Shown here piece by piece: positions 6,731-14,437 of a stretch of DNA of 34,576 nucleotides. Under the pieces are notes generated by a model. It saw nothing but the letters and a program-made list of their open reading frames with translations. It was not told where the DNA came from and searched no databases. Each line of letters opens with the position of its first letter. Positions within the stretch are counted from its first letter, which is position 1. Source of the stretch: Thermoleophilia bacterium (lineage in GTDB: Bacteria > Actinomycetota > Thermoleophilia > Gaiellales > Gaiellaceae); assembly GCA_025929425.1 (NCBI GenBank), contig JAICME010000015.1:1-34576 (forward strand). The letters run 5' to 3'. Both the position numbers and the translations under genes were made by a program.

Positions 6731-7402
6731 ATGAGCGTTGACCTGGATCGCAGCCTCGCAGAGCTGGCGCTGGAGCGACCGGCGGCGGCGCGGGTGCTGG
6801 AGCGGTTGGGCCTCGACTACTGCTGCGGCGGCCGTCGCAGCCTGCGCGAAGCTTGCGCCGAGCGCGGCCTCGATGCCGGCACCGTTTCCGTCTTCCTGGA
6901 GCATGAGCTCGATCCGGTTGGGCTCGAGGGACGCGATTGGCGGAGCGCGCCACTCGCGGATCTCTGTGTGCACATCGTCGAGGAGCACCACGGCCGGCTG
7001 CGCTGGGAGCTTCCCCGCCTGTGCGAGCTAGCCGAGCGGGCCGCCTCCACGCACGGGGAGGCGCAGCCACAGCTTCACGAGTTGCGCGACGAGCTCGAGC
7101 GGCTGCGCGTGGAGCTGGAGGCGCACATCGCCGAGGAGGAGCGGGAGCTGTTCCCAATCCTCGCCGCGGACGGCGTGCTCGACCCGGCGCAGCTGGAGCG
7201 GCTGCTCCACGACCACGATGAGACCGGGGAGCGGCTGCGACGGCTGCGAGAGCTCAGCGGCGACTACGCGACCGAGCAGGCGCTCTGCGCGACGCACCTG
7301 ACGCTGCTGCAGGGTCTGCACGGACTTGAGCTCGATCTACATCAGCACGTGCATGAGGAGAACAACATCCTTTTCCCGCGCGCCCTCGCTGCCGGCGCGT
7401 GA
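6731..7402 (+). CDS. RIC/ScdA/YtfE-type iron-sulfur cluster repair di-iron protein
   Basis: 223 aa. RIC proteins restore Fe-S clusters damaged by NO or oxidants, using a non-heme di-iron centre. The N-terminal DUF542 (ScdA_N) domain is clear with LGLDYCCGG (C31, C32) and SLREACAERGL. The C-terminal hemerythrin-like four-helix bundle has the iron ligands spread in HIVEEHHGRL, EAHIAEEERELFP, HDHDE and HQHVHEENNILFP. The ATG at 6731 has GGAGG 6 nt upstream. The next gene starts within its last codons (GTGA overlap). It is a strong marker that the island deals with nitrosative stress. Confidence 0.92.
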   Translation: MSVDLDRSLAELALERPAAARVLERLGLDYCCGGRRSLREACAERGLDAGTVSVFLEHELDPVGLEGRDWRSAPLADLCVHIVEEHHGRLRWELPRLCELAERAASTHGEAQPQLHELRDELERLRVELEAHIAEEERELFPILAADGVLDPAQLERLLHDHDETGERLRRLRELSGDYATEQALCATHLTLLQGLHGLELDLHQHVHEENNILFPRALAAGA

Positions 7403-7809
7403 GCGCATCGGCCGGAGCGCGCGGCGGCCGCCCGGCCCGCGCGGTCCTGGTCGCCGGCTACTTCGTCGCCGCGCTCGCCTGCTGGCTCGCCGCGACGTTC
7501 GCCTTGCTCGCGGCCCGCAACGAGCTCGTCGCGGGAGCGGTCTGGGCACCGCGGGTGCTGCTCGCGCTGCACCTGGTCGCACTCGGCTTCCTGCCGTTGG
7601 CCGTTGTGGGTGGCGCGCTGCACATCCTCAGTCGAGTGGAGGTCGTCGTCGACGGCGTCCTCGCCGGCTCGTCCCGGCTGGTCGTCACCGGCAGCCTGCT
7701 GCTGCTCGGGGCGGCGGCCGCCGCCTGCGGTGGGGCGCTGTTCACGATTCGTGCCGGGTGCTCGGCCCTGCGGCCGCGTCCGGCTACGAGTGCGGCGCGC
7801 CCGGCTTGA
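7399..7809 (+). CDS. Membrane protein resembling the N-terminal part of an NnrS/heme-copper-like protein, probably truncated
   Basis: 136 aa, GTG start overlapping the RIC stop. There are three hydrophobic helices (about 15-38, 48-76, 92-112). The second, LLALHLVALGFLPLAVVGGALHIL, has the histidine-rich helix pattern of NnrS-like and heme-copper-like membrane proteins, which are usually about 400 aa and have 12 helices. Here the protein ends in a low-complexity Arg/Pro/Ala tail and runs into the convergent gene at 7784-7809. I infer a C-terminal truncation or frameshift. A genuine three-helix protein remains possible. Confidence 0.5.
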   Translation: MSASAGARGGRPARAVLVAGYFVAALACWLAATFALLAARNELVAGAVWAPRVLLALHLVALGFLPLAVVGGALHILSRVEVVVDGVLAGSSRLVVTGSLLLLGAAAAACGGALFTIRAGCSALRPRPATSAARPA

Positions 7810-8260
7810 ACACCATTAGCGCGATGATCCCGAGCAGCAGCAGCGCCGACATGTAATTGGTTGCGAGTGTTGCCCGGTCGTCCAGCAGCGTCCGTAGCTC
7901 GTAGCTGAGCGGCTCGTGCTCGGCGGCAAGCCGGGCGGCGAGCTTTCGCGCCTGCTTCGGCTTCTGCCCGCCGAACGTTCCGAGGACAACGACGGCGACA
8001 AGCAGGCCGAGCGCCGCGTCGACCCAGCCGGCGTCGTAGCCCCAGTCGCCAATGCGCACGAGCCAGAGTCCGAAGCCAAGCGCGAGCAGCATCCCTAGCG
8101 CGACGAGCAGAACCCCGATCCGCGAGAGCCCGAGTAGCAACGCGATCTCAGCGGGCGTCGTCTTGCGCCGGGCCGTCTCGAAGGCGACGCCGGCGACGAT
8201 CGTACCGGCAACAAACGCGAACGCCCCCAGCAGGTGGAAGAAGAGGGCGAGGCTCTCCAT
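7784..8260 (-). CDS. DUF2269-like integral membrane protein
   Basis: 158 aa with four predicted membrane helices (about 3-24, 43-66, 77-97 and 136-152). The N-terminal helix HLLGAFAFVAGTIVAGVAFETA and the following arginine-rich loop match predicted integral membrane proteins of the DUF2269 type, whose function is unknown. The start at 8260 overlaps the stop of the upstream 123-aa gene (TGATG), making it the last gene of the nnrS-like operon. Its 3' end overlaps the convergent gene that ends at 7809. Confidence 0.65.
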   Translation of the reverse strand: MESLALFFHLLGAFAFVAGTIVAGVAFETARRKTTPAEIALLLGLSRIGVLLVALGMLLALGFGLWLVRIGDWGYDAGWVDAALGLLVAVVVLGTFGGQKPKQARKLAARLAAEHEPLSYELRTLLDDRATLATNYMSALLLLGIIALMVFKPGAPHS

Positions 8261-8631
8261 CAGGCGCTGACCGTGCGGCTGAGCGCAACGAGGAGCAGCC
8301 GGTGAGCCACGAGCGCGGGAAGGATGTCGTCCAGGTAGGGGTGCTGGCCGTCCGGTAGCGGCAAGGTCTGCAGCCGCTGCCAGGCGGCGCTCAGCTCCGG
8401 CGTGGTGTCTTCGTCGAAGCTCGGCTCGCTGCTGCTCTCGAGGAGGCCGGCGACGAGCTCGAGCGCCTTCGGCCAATCGATGGCGAGGTCGAGGGAGCGC
8501 TCGAAGTCGCTGCGGCAGGCGGCGATCTGCGCCACGTAGGGATGCCAGCCCGACTGCGGCACCGGCAGCCGGTCGCAGAGGCCGTGCAGCTCGGTCAGCA
8601 GCTCGCTCGTCTCGCTGGCAATGAGGCTCAT
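8260..8631 (-). CDS. Small soluble protein of unknown function in the nnrS operon
   Basis: 123 aa, mostly helical, acidic (EPSFDEDTTPEL), no signal peptide, no membrane segment and no metal motif beyond scattered Cys19, Cys39 and several His. Both ends overlap neighbours by 1-4 nt: its start overlaps the stop of the NnrS-like gene and its stop overlaps the start of the DUF2269-like gene. Tight coupling suggests it works with them. I do not recognise a family. Confidence 0.65.
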   Translation of the reverse strand: MSLIASETSELLTELHGLCDRLPVPQSGWHPYVAQIAACRSDFERSLDLAIDWPKALELVAGLLESSSEPSFDEDTTPELSAAWQRLQTLPLPDGQHPYLDDILPALVAHRLLLVALSRTVSA

Positions 8632-9755
8632 CTGTGCACCCCGGCGGGCTCCTTCGGCAAGATCCCCGCCCGCTCGCGGGGGGTATGCGTGGCGCGGGCG
8701 AGGATCGCCGAGCCGATTGTCGCGACGAGGAAGAGTCCGATCGCGACTGCGTTGAGGATGCCGCCCCAGCGGGCGGCGGTGAAGTTGCCGGCCAGATCGC
8801 CGCCGACCCGCAGGGCCAGGCCGGCGTGGAGCAGCGCGAGGTGGAGGTAGAAGGGGCGGCGGAAGGGGATGTGGATGCCGAGCACGCCGGGGAAGATCAC
8901 GGGTGCGTGGCCGAAGATCATCGAGAAGACGAAGCCGAGGAAGAGCGCGTGCAGCTCGGCGTCGTGCGCGAAGCCGGCAACCTGCGCGCCGTTGCGTAGC
9001 CAGAGCGCGCCGCCGACGGCGAGCCAGACATAGCCGGGCAGCAGAGCGAGCGCGACGAAGCGGGGCAGGCCGGGGCGGCGGACGGTGTGGCGGGCGATGT
9101 CGAAGCGGGCGAGCCAGAGGGCGTAGCCGATCAGCGCGGTACCGGCGAGGCGGATCCCGCCGTCGACGTCCGTCGCCGAAACGGCGAGCCCGGCGAGGAA
9201 GATCAGCGTCAGCGCCAGGAAGACAATCCGGCCGGTGCGGGTGAGGCGGCCCATCGCAGCCAGCTCGAGCCGCTCGCCGACGATCGTCAGGACAAGGAAG
9301 CCGGCCCACCAGGGCACCACCTGGACGAGCGGATCGCCGCGTAGCCAGAGTGCGTCCCCGACGACCCAGAGGAGGGCTCCTAGCAGGAGAGTCGCAGTCG
9401 ACGCGGTCGCGTGAGCGCGCAGGATCACGACGAACAGGGCGGCGAGCACGCAACCAGCGGCGAGGAGTACAAGCTCGCCGATCCCCTGCCGCACGCCCGC
9501 GAAGAGCAGCGCCGCGCCGGCGAGCGTCCCGGCAGGAGCGAGATAGCCCCAGGGTCGGCGCAGGGCGACCGCGCGTTCGAGCGAGATAACCGTGCCGAGA
9601 AAGCCGAACACCATCAGGGGCCCGTGTAGCTCGATCAAGTTGGCCCGTCCCTGCGGAAGGCCCCAGCCGAAGCGCAGCAATCCCGCCCAGACGCCGCAGA
9701 ACAAGGAGGCAATCCCGAGCGCCAGAAGCGGGAAGCGCAGATGCGACGTCACCAC
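8628..9755 (-). CDS. NnrS-like heme-copper membrane protein
   Basis: 375 aa, about 12 membrane helices. NnrS proteins are heme- and copper-containing membrane proteins linked to relief of nitrosative stress. Conserved histidines lie in membrane helices: H44 (IELHGPLMVFGFLGT), H264 and H269 (HDAELHALFLGFVFSMIFGH, which ends at H283) and H305/H310. The GTG start at 9755 has no Shine-Dalgarno but has TATAAA exactly 6 nt upstream, so the mRNA is probably leaderless. It is divergent from the DUF59/SufR-like operon with only 20 bp between start codons, so both sides are likely co-regulated. Family identity is good; the exact subgroup is not certain. Confidence 0.75.
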   Translation of the reverse strand: MVTSHLRFPLLALGIASLFCGVWAGLLRFGWGLPQGRANLIELHGPLMVFGFLGTVISLERAVALRRPWGYLAPAGTLAGAALLFAGVRQGIGELVLLAAGCVLAALFVVILRAHATASTATLLLGALLWVVGDALWLRGDPLVQVVPWWAGFLVLTIVGERLELAAMGRLTRTGRIVFLALTLIFLAGLAVSATDVDGGIRLAGTALIGYALWLARFDIARHTVRRPGLPRFVALALLPGYVWLAVGGALWLRNGAQVAGFAHDAELHALFLGFVFSMIFGHAPVIFPGVLGIHIPFRRPFYLHLALLHAGLALRVGGDLAGNFTAARWGGILNAVAIGLFLVATIGSAILARATHTPRERAGILPKEPAGVHR

Positions 9756-9775
9756 GACTGTTTTATACTATCGGT
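9756..9775. promoter_or_regulatory. 20-bp bidirectional promoter with overlapping -10 boxes
   Basis: The whole gap between two divergent start codons is 20 bp. On the plus strand TATACT (9764-9769) ends 6 nt before ATG 9776. On the minus strand TATAAA (9767-9762) ends 6 nt before GTG 9755. The two hexamers share four base pairs (9764-9767), so two polymerases cannot bind at once. Neither gene has a Shine-Dalgarno, so both transcripts should be leaderless. No good -35 is seen on either side, so an activator is likely. Confidence 0.6.
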
Positions 9776-10099
9776 ATGAGTTTTTCGGAAAACACCGATC
9801 TGGTGGTCACAGCGGTTCGCGCCGCGCTATCGACGGTCGAGGATCCCGAGCTCGGCTTAGACATCGTCTCGCTCGGTCTCGTCTATGCCGTCGAGCGCGA
9901 CGGCGATCATGTACGCGTGGTGCATACGCTCACCTCTATGGGCTGTCCGCTCGGTCCGGTGATCGAACGCGACATCGCCGATGCCCTCGCCGGCGTTGAG
10001 GGAGTGGGTTCTGTCGAGGTGGAGCTCGTCTTCGATCCGCCCTGGTCGCCGGAGAAGATGAGCGACGACGCCCGGTTCCTGCTCGGGGTGTACGTCTGA
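9776..10099 (+). CDS. DUF59/MIP18-family Fe-S cluster protein
   Basis: 107 aa, the full length of a stand-alone DUF59 protein (PaaD/SufT-like), a family used in Fe-S cluster assembly or insertion. Diagnostic motifs are DPELGLDIVSLGLVY (23-37), TSMGCPLG with C57, and FDPPWSPEKMS (86-96). The start ATG 9776 is probably leaderless. Its TGA overlaps the ATG of the SufR-like regulator (TGATG), so the two are made together. In this setting it probably helps rebuild clusters destroyed by NO, alongside the RIC protein. Confidence 0.88.
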   Translation: MSFSENTDLVVTAVRAALSTVEDPELGLDIVSLGLVYAVERDGDHVRVVHTLTSMGCPLGPVIERDIADALAGVEGVGSVEVELVFDPPWSPEKMSDDARFLLGVYV

Positions 10100-10785
10100 T
10101 GCCGGCGGTGGACGAGCAGGCGCTGCGTCGCCATCGCGCGCTGTCCGACCCGAGCCGGGCGCGCATCCTCGCCGAGTTGGCCGACCATGGGCCGCTGGAC
10201 GCGCGTGACCTTGCCGAGCGCGTCGGTCTGCACGTGAACACGGTGCGGGTGCATGTGAACGCGCTTGCCGAAGCTGGTCTGGTCGAGTCGGAGACTTTGC
10301 CGTCGCAGGGGCGGGGCCGGCCGCGCGTCGTCTATCGCAGCACTGTCGCCGCCGGAGAGGAGAGCGGCCGCCGCTACCGGCTCCTGGCAGAGATCCTGAC
10401 CGCGCTCGTCGCTCGCTTTGGGCCCGAGGCGAGCGAGCAGCTGGAGGAGATCGGCGAAGCCTGGGGCCGCTACCTGGTCGAGACGCCTCCGCCTTACGCC
10501 AAGCTCAGCGACCGGGAGGCCGTCGACCGGCTCATCGCCCTCCTCGCTGAGAGCGGCTTTCAGCCGGAGCTCGACGAGGGCGGTCGCGGCCGGCGGATCC
10601 TGATGAAGCCTTGTCCGTTCCTCGAGCTCGCGCGCACTCACCAGGACGTGATCTGCCCGATCCACCTGGGCTTGATGCGGGGCGCGCTGAACGAGCTCGG
10701 CGCGAAGACGCGGGCGACGAAGCTGGAGCCGTTCGTACAGCCCGACCTCTGCGTTGCCCGTCTCGCCGGCGGCCGCGCCGCCTGA
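10099..10785 (+). CDS. SufR-like winged-helix regulator with candidate Fe-S cluster cysteines
   Basis: 228 aa. An N-terminal ArsR/DeoR-type winged HTH (about 8-80: DARDLAERVGLHVNTVRVHVNAL, then the wing GRGRPRVVY) is followed by a helical linker and a C-terminal domain with C172 (KPCPFLELA), C186 (DVICPIHLGLMRGAL) and C218 (PDLCVARL). The layout CPF...VC...LGLLRGxL...C is that of SufR-type regulators, which bind a [4Fe-4S] cluster and lose DNA binding when it is damaged. NO or oxidant damage to such a cluster would be a natural signal for this island. It overlaps the DUF59 gene by 1 nt. It is the best candidate master regulator here, though its operator is unknown. Confidence 0.8.
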   Translation: MPAVDEQALRRHRALSDPSRARILAELADHGPLDARDLAERVGLHVNTVRVHVNALAEAGLVESETLPSQGRGRPRVVYRSTVAAGEESGRRYRLLAEILTALVARFGPEASEQLEEIGEAWGRYLVETPPPYAKLSDREAVDRLIALLAESGFQPELDEGGRGRRILMKPCPFLELARTHQDVICPIHLGLMRGALNELGAKTRATKLEPFVQPDLCVARLAGGRAA

Positions 10786-10787
10786 GC

Positions 10788-11258
10788 TCAGGCAGCGGGT
10801 CGGCCGATCCGCACCCGCCACACCTCCGGACCCTGCTCGAGGTAGTCCCAGCTGTAGGCGCCGGTGTGCTCGGCCTCGAACTGGTACCAAAGCGGCTTCG
10901 GGTCGTGGTCGTTGACGAGCACGAATCCTTCGCCGGGCCGCAGGTCGTGGTAGGTGTCGAAAATCAGCTCGTGACGGCGGGCCGGCGGCTCGCTGCGGAC
11001 GTCGAGGATCTGGTCGGTCTGGGGCATGGGTACCTCCGTCGGGTTGGTCGTCTTGGAGAGCCGGTGCAGGGTGGCGTTGAGGCGGTTGGCTGCGCCGGGT
11101 GAGACCGGACGCGCGAGCCACCAGGCGCGCGCCCCGATCCGACAGCCCTCCTCGAGGGTGAGGTCCGACTTGGCAAGCAGCCGCAGCGCGTCGTTGACGA
11201 GTGTCGCCAGCGCATCGACACGCTGCTCGGGAGTGAGCTCTTCGGTAGTCGCGCTCAC
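10788..11258 (-). CDS. DUF2249-domain protein with an extra N-terminal helical domain
   Basis: 156 aa. Residues about 78-156 are a DUF2249 domain (ILDVRSEPPARRHELIFDTY, GEGFVLVNDHDPKPLWYQFE), a small fold found in many NO- and denitrification-linked clusters. Residues 1-77 form a separate helical region (ELTPEQRVDALATLVNDAL...EEGCRIGARAWWLARPV) with no recognised family. The GTG start at 11258 overlaps the Rieske stop (GTGA). An internal ATG at 11027, exactly before the DUF2249 part, has its own GGAGG, so two proteins may be produced or an old stop between two genes may have been lost. Its 3' end almost touches the convergent regulator. Confidence 0.65.
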   Translation of the reverse strand: MSATTEELTPEQRVDALATLVNDALRLLAKSDLTLEEGCRIGARAWWLARPVSPGAANRLNATLHRLSKTTNPTEVPMPQTDQILDVRSEPPARRHELIFDTYHDLRPGEGFVLVNDHDPKPLWYQFEAEHTGAYSWDYLEQGPEVWRVRIGRPAA

Positions 11259-11571
11259 GTGTCGAGCTCGACGACGATTCGGTCTTCCTCGACGGATACC
11301 GGGAACGTCGCGACCGGCAGCACCGCCGGGAGCGTCAGCGGTCGGCCGGATCGGATGTCGATGCGGGCGCCATGGCGGGGGCAGACAGCGACGCCGGCCT
11401 CGGCGTCGAGTTCGCCTTCGGCCAACGGCCCGTCGTCGTGGGAACACCGATCCTCGAGCGCGTACAGCTCGCCGCCGAGGTTGTAGACGCCGACCGAGAC
11501 GGAGCCCGCGTGGACTACACGCGCAGAGCCGTCGGGCAGCTCGGCGAAGGCGCAGACGTCGAGCCGCGGCA

Positions 11572-11572
<1 letters not shown>
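11255..11572 (-). CDS. Rieske-type [2Fe-2S] ferredoxin
   Basis: 105 aa, soluble, with both Rieske motifs: C43-x-H45 (DRCSHDDGPL) and C64-x-x-H67 (VCPRHGARID). The size matches stand-alone Rieske ferredoxins of the NirD/BphF kind that feed oxygenases or reductases. No catalytic partner oxygenase is in the window. The start at 11572 overlaps the stop of the 7Fe ferredoxin gene (TGATG), so the two carriers are co-made. Confidence 0.88.
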
Positions 11573-11880
<308 letters not shown>

Positions 11881-12096
11881 CGGAACTCCCTCGATCGTCC
11901 AACCAGTTATAAGCACGTTATACATGAAAGAAAACAGTCAAGATTTGACTAGCGCAGATACACCGTGGTACGATGCAATTCAAGAACGGGTAGTCCTCCA
12001 CGAGCGAAGCGGTGCCGCGGTTATCGCCCCCGCGACCCAAGCTGCCCGCGCGCTACCCGCCAAGGCCGGTTAGCCGGCTGAGCGGAAGGAGGAGCA
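11881..12096. promoter_or_regulatory. Divergent control region, ferredoxin versus cupredoxin operon
   Basis: 216 bp without a supported gene. Near the ferredoxin side it holds TATAA-GCACG-TTATA (a 5-5-5 inverted repeat, also readable as two GTTATA repeats 11 bp apart) at about 11907-11922, and an AT-rich tract to about 11985. On the minus strand TTATAAC is a plausible -10. On the plus side GGAAGGAGG at about 12084-12092 is the cupredoxin Shine-Dalgarno. A 49-codon ORF from 11924 lacks a ribosome-binding site and family likeness. Confidence 0.45.
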
Positions 12097-12519
12097 ATGC
12101 CAGCGGTTGAGATCGGCGTCGAACGGCGCATCGCCGTGGTGCGCCGTTTCTCGCAGCTGTTCCTGGTCGCTGCCCTCGCCGTGGTCACGCTGCTCGTGCT
12201 CGGCGCCTCGCCTGCGCGTCCGGCTGCCGCGATCACAGGCCGTGCACAGGCGACGCAGGTCACCGTCGTGATGAAGGAGTTCCACCTCGTTCTCTCGGTG
12301 CGCTCTGTCCACGTCGGCCCGGTGACCTTCCGGCTGGTGAATCGCGGCCACCTCTCGCACGACTTCAAGATCGCCGGTAAGAAGAGCGCGGTGATCGCCC
12401 CCGGTAAGCACGGTCTGCTGCGGGTGAGGTTTCGCAAGGCTGGCCGCTATCCGTATCGGTGCACGCTTCCCGGCCATGCCGACGCTGGCATGAAGGGCGT
12501 GCTCAAGGTGACCCGGTGA
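12097..12519 (+). CDS. Secreted/anchored cupredoxin (plastocyanin-like)
   Basis: 140 aa. An N-terminal basic region and hydrophobic helix (about 18-40) form a signal peptide or anchor. The mature part is a type-1 copper domain with all four expected ligands: H88 (HLSHDF), C122, H127 and M132 (RCTLPGHADAGM). The GGAGG before ATG 12097 supports the start. As a small extracytoplasmic copper carrier next to the CuA-containing HCO complex, it is a plausible alternative electron donor. The next gene starts inside its stop codon (GTGA). Confidence 0.88.
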   Translation: MPAVEIGVERRIAVVRRFSQLFLVAALAVVTLLVLGASPARPAAAITGRAQATQVTVVMKEFHLVLSVRSVHVGPVTFRLVNRGHLSHDFKIAGKKSAVIAPGKHGLLRVRFRKAGRYPYRCTLPGHADAGMKGVLKVTR

Positions 12520-12785
12520 GCGCCGCAGCGCAGCTGGCCGGCGCAGACAGCTGCGGCCGCGAAGTGCGGATGGCGACGCAGCCGCTGCCCGTCAGGCGCG
12601 CGAGCACCACTCGAGTCGAGATCCACTGCGCCTTCTGCGGCTACGGCGGCGTCGTCAACCGGTTGCCCGACCGCTGCCCGATGTGTGGCCTGCACGCCTG
12701 GGAGGTATGCGATGACGTGACCTCTGGTGCGCGCCGCGCGCGGGGAGGTGAGCAGGATGCTGGAAGAGTCGCGGCAGCTGGCTGA
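12516..12785 (+). CDS. Small zinc-ribbon/rubredoxin-like protein
   Basis: 89 aa, GTG start overlapping the cupredoxin stop. The centre holds two CxxC knuckles, HCAFCGYGG and RCPMCGLHAW, separated by 13 residues. They would bind one Zn or Fe as in zinc ribbons or short rubredoxin-like proteins. The C-terminal 20 residues are low complexity and overlap the start of the folE fragment, so the true end may differ. Function is unknown; co-translation with a redox protein suggests electron transfer or regulation. Confidence 0.6.
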   Translation: MSAAAQLAGADSCGREVRMATQPLPVRRASTTRVEIHCAFCGYGGVVNRLPDRCPMCGLHAWEVCDDVTSGARRARGGEQDAGRVAAAG

Positions 12786-13161
12786 GATCCGGGGAGCGCT
12801 GATCCCCGAGCCCGGCCGCACCTCGTCGGTCGACTCGGAGGAGACCACCCCGTGGGAGCAGGTGCGACCTCGCCAGGTCAGCGATGTCGACTGGCAACGC
12901 TTTCGCGGCTACATGGGTGAGATCTTCTCCGCCTTCGGGATGCAGCCTGACACGCCCGGCACGGTGCGTACGCCCGAGCGGTTCCTCAAGGCGCTTTACG
13001 ACGCGACATCCGGCTACGAGGGCGACGTGAAGCTCTTGACCGCGTTTCCGACCGAGTGCCGCTGCGATGCCGACTGCCTGGTCAGCCAGATCATCGAGGG
13101 GCCGATCTCGTTCTACGCCTTGTGCCGCGGCGTGAGGTCAGCCACTGTGGCAACTCGATGA
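12757..13161 (+). pseudogene. folE: GTP cyclohydrolase I, N-terminal fragment
   Basis: From ATG 12757 (GGGGAGG 8 nt upstream) the product has the FolE N-terminal half: WQRFRGYMGEIFSAFGMQPD, TVRTPERFLKALYDATSGYEGD, and ends the family match at ISFYALC. In intact FolE this cysteine is followed by the EHHxLPF zinc and catalytic histidines. Here the next residues are RGVRSATVATR and a stop. The protein cannot bind zinc or catalyse, so this is a truncated remnant. The break at about 13130 marks a rearrangement point inside the island. I see no rest of folE in the window. Confidence 0.75.
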
Positions 13162-13176
13162 GTTGGGTCAGTTCGC

Positions 13177-13395
13177 TTAGAGATCGCTGCCTGCGCCTTG
13201 CCGCGCGCTCTGGTTGGGGACGAAGCGATGTTCGATGTAGCCGCTGACGTTGACCGTGACAACGGCGCCGAGATCACGCTTGACGAGCTCCGCTGCGATC
13301 GGAGCGTCTCGTCGTCCAAGGGGGACATAGCCGTGTCCGAGGCTTCGCTTGAGCAGTTCGTGCTGCTCGACGGGAAGGGCGACGGTTGAGTTCAT
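13177..13395 (-). CDS. Small conserved-looking protein downstream of alkA-like gene
   Basis: 72 aa, basic, no membrane segment. It contains LPVEQHELLKRSLGHGYVPL and LVKRDLGAVVTVNVSGYIEHRF. A GGAGG lies 7 nt before ATG 13395, and the start overlaps the stop of the glycosylase gene (ATGA), so it is probably expressed from the same mRNA. I do not recognise a family. It ends 15 bp from the folE fragment, convergent to it. Confidence 0.55.
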   Translation of the reverse strand: MNSTVALPVEQHELLKRSLGHGYVPLGRRDAPIAAELVKRDLGAVVTVNVSGYIEHRFVPNQSARQGAGSDL

Positions 13396-14357
13396 CTGTG
13401 CGCCTCCGGGACGAGGGAGTGAGCGTGCGGGGCGGCCTCGCCCGAGTCGAGCAGGCCGCGCTCCTCGAGGTTGGCGAGCAGAAGGTGGAAATAGACGAGG
13501 CCGGCGAAGGGTTGCCAGGGTCGGACGGCTTCCGCGACAGCTGAGTAGTCGAGTGGGCCTGGTCGACCGAGGCGGCGGGCGAGGTTGTTGCGGGCGCCGA
13601 CGTCGTCGCCGGGAAAGACGTGCAGGCGGCCGAGGCCGCGCAGGAGGGCGTACTCGCCGCTCCAGCGGCCGATCCCGCGCAGGGCGAGCAGGCGTTCGAG
13701 GGCTGCGTCGTCGTCGAGCGCCTCCAGCTCGTCCGGGCGGAAGTCGTCCCTGCTGATCGCGGCGGCGAGCAGGACAATGCTGCGCGCTTTGGCATGACTG
13801 AAGCCGAGTGGCAGCAACTCCTCCGGTGCGAGGCGGGCGAGATCGGAGGAGCATGGAAACGCGTGGCGGGCAGCGCCGAGGCTCGTACCGTGGGCGGCGG
13901 CGAGGCGGTTGAGCAGGCGGATACCGACGGTGAGCGTGAGCTGCTGGCAGGCGATCGCGTTGACGAGGCACTCGAAAAGGCTGGGCAGACGGGGCGGCTT
14001 GAGCCCGCGGAAGCGGGACGCAAGCTCAGCGAGGAAGGGATCCGCTGCCGCGAGCTGGTAGAAGGCAGAGAGGTCGATTTCGAGTCCGAGCATCGCCGTG
14101 AGAAGAGCGCGCGCGGTGCGCTCGGTCCCCTCGTCGACGCTCCTCCCGGCGAGCGTAACCTCGAGCTCGGGTCGTTCCGGCGAGCCGGCCTGCACGGCCG
14201 CGACCTCGACCGGCCCGGCGTCGAACGCGAGCACGCGACGGTAGGCGTACCCGTCCCAGCGGTCGACCGCGTTGTCGACTCGCCTGCGCAGGGCCCAAGC
14301 CGTGAGGTCGAGGCGGAATGGGGCCAGCACCGGGATGGTGAAGGTGCGCTCACGCAT
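13392..14357 (-). CDS. 3-methyladenine DNA glycosylase II, AlkA-like
   Basis: 321 aa. An N-terminal AlkA_N-like beta domain (FRLDLTAWALRRRVDNAVDRW) precedes the HhH-GPD glycosylase fold. That fold holds LVNAIACQQLTLTVGIRLLNRL, the hairpin LRGIGRWSGEYALLRGLGRLHVF and catalytic Asp in FPGDDVGA. It excises alkylated or deaminated bases. I chose ATG 14357 (MRERTFTIPV) because family similarity begins there; the upstream in-frame extension is low complexity. In this island it may deal with DNA damage from NO-derived species, which is inference. Confidence 0.82.
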   Translation of the reverse strand: MRERTFTIPVLAPFRLDLTAWALRRRVDNAVDRWDGYAYRRVLAFDAGPVEVAAVQAGSPERPELEVTLAGRSVDEGTERTARALLTAMLGLEIDLSAFYQLAAADPFLAELASRFRGLKPPRLPSLFECLVNAIACQQLTLTVGIRLLNRLAAAHGTSLGAARHAFPCSSDLARLAPEELLPLGFSHAKARSIVLLAAAISRDDFRPDELEALDDDAALERLLALRGIGRWSGEYALLRGLGRLHVFPGDDVGARNNLARRLGRPGPLDYSAVAEAVRPWQPFAGLVYFHLLLANLEERGLLDSGEAAPHAHSLVPEAHR

Positions 14358-14366
14358 CGAGCGATC

Positions 14367-14391
14367 CGTGGCGTGCCACGCTCCGATCGTA
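14367..14391 (-). promoter_or_regulatory. alkA-like promoter with palindromic operator candidate
   Basis: On the minus strand TACGAT (14391-14386) is a possible -10. Just downstream, about where transcription would start, lies the palindrome CGTGGC-GT-GCCACG (14367-14380). A repressor bound there would block initiation. The site sits between the glycosylase gene and the divergent GAF gene. Confidence 0.4.
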
Positions 14392-14437
14392 CTCCGATAC
14401 GCTGGGGTTCGAGCGTCAATCGCCGGCGAGGGTGCTG

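Noticed and set aside
11924-12073. 49-codon ORF between the ferredoxin and cupredoxin operons
   Set aside because: No ribosome-binding site, lies in an AT-rich control region, and no family likeness.
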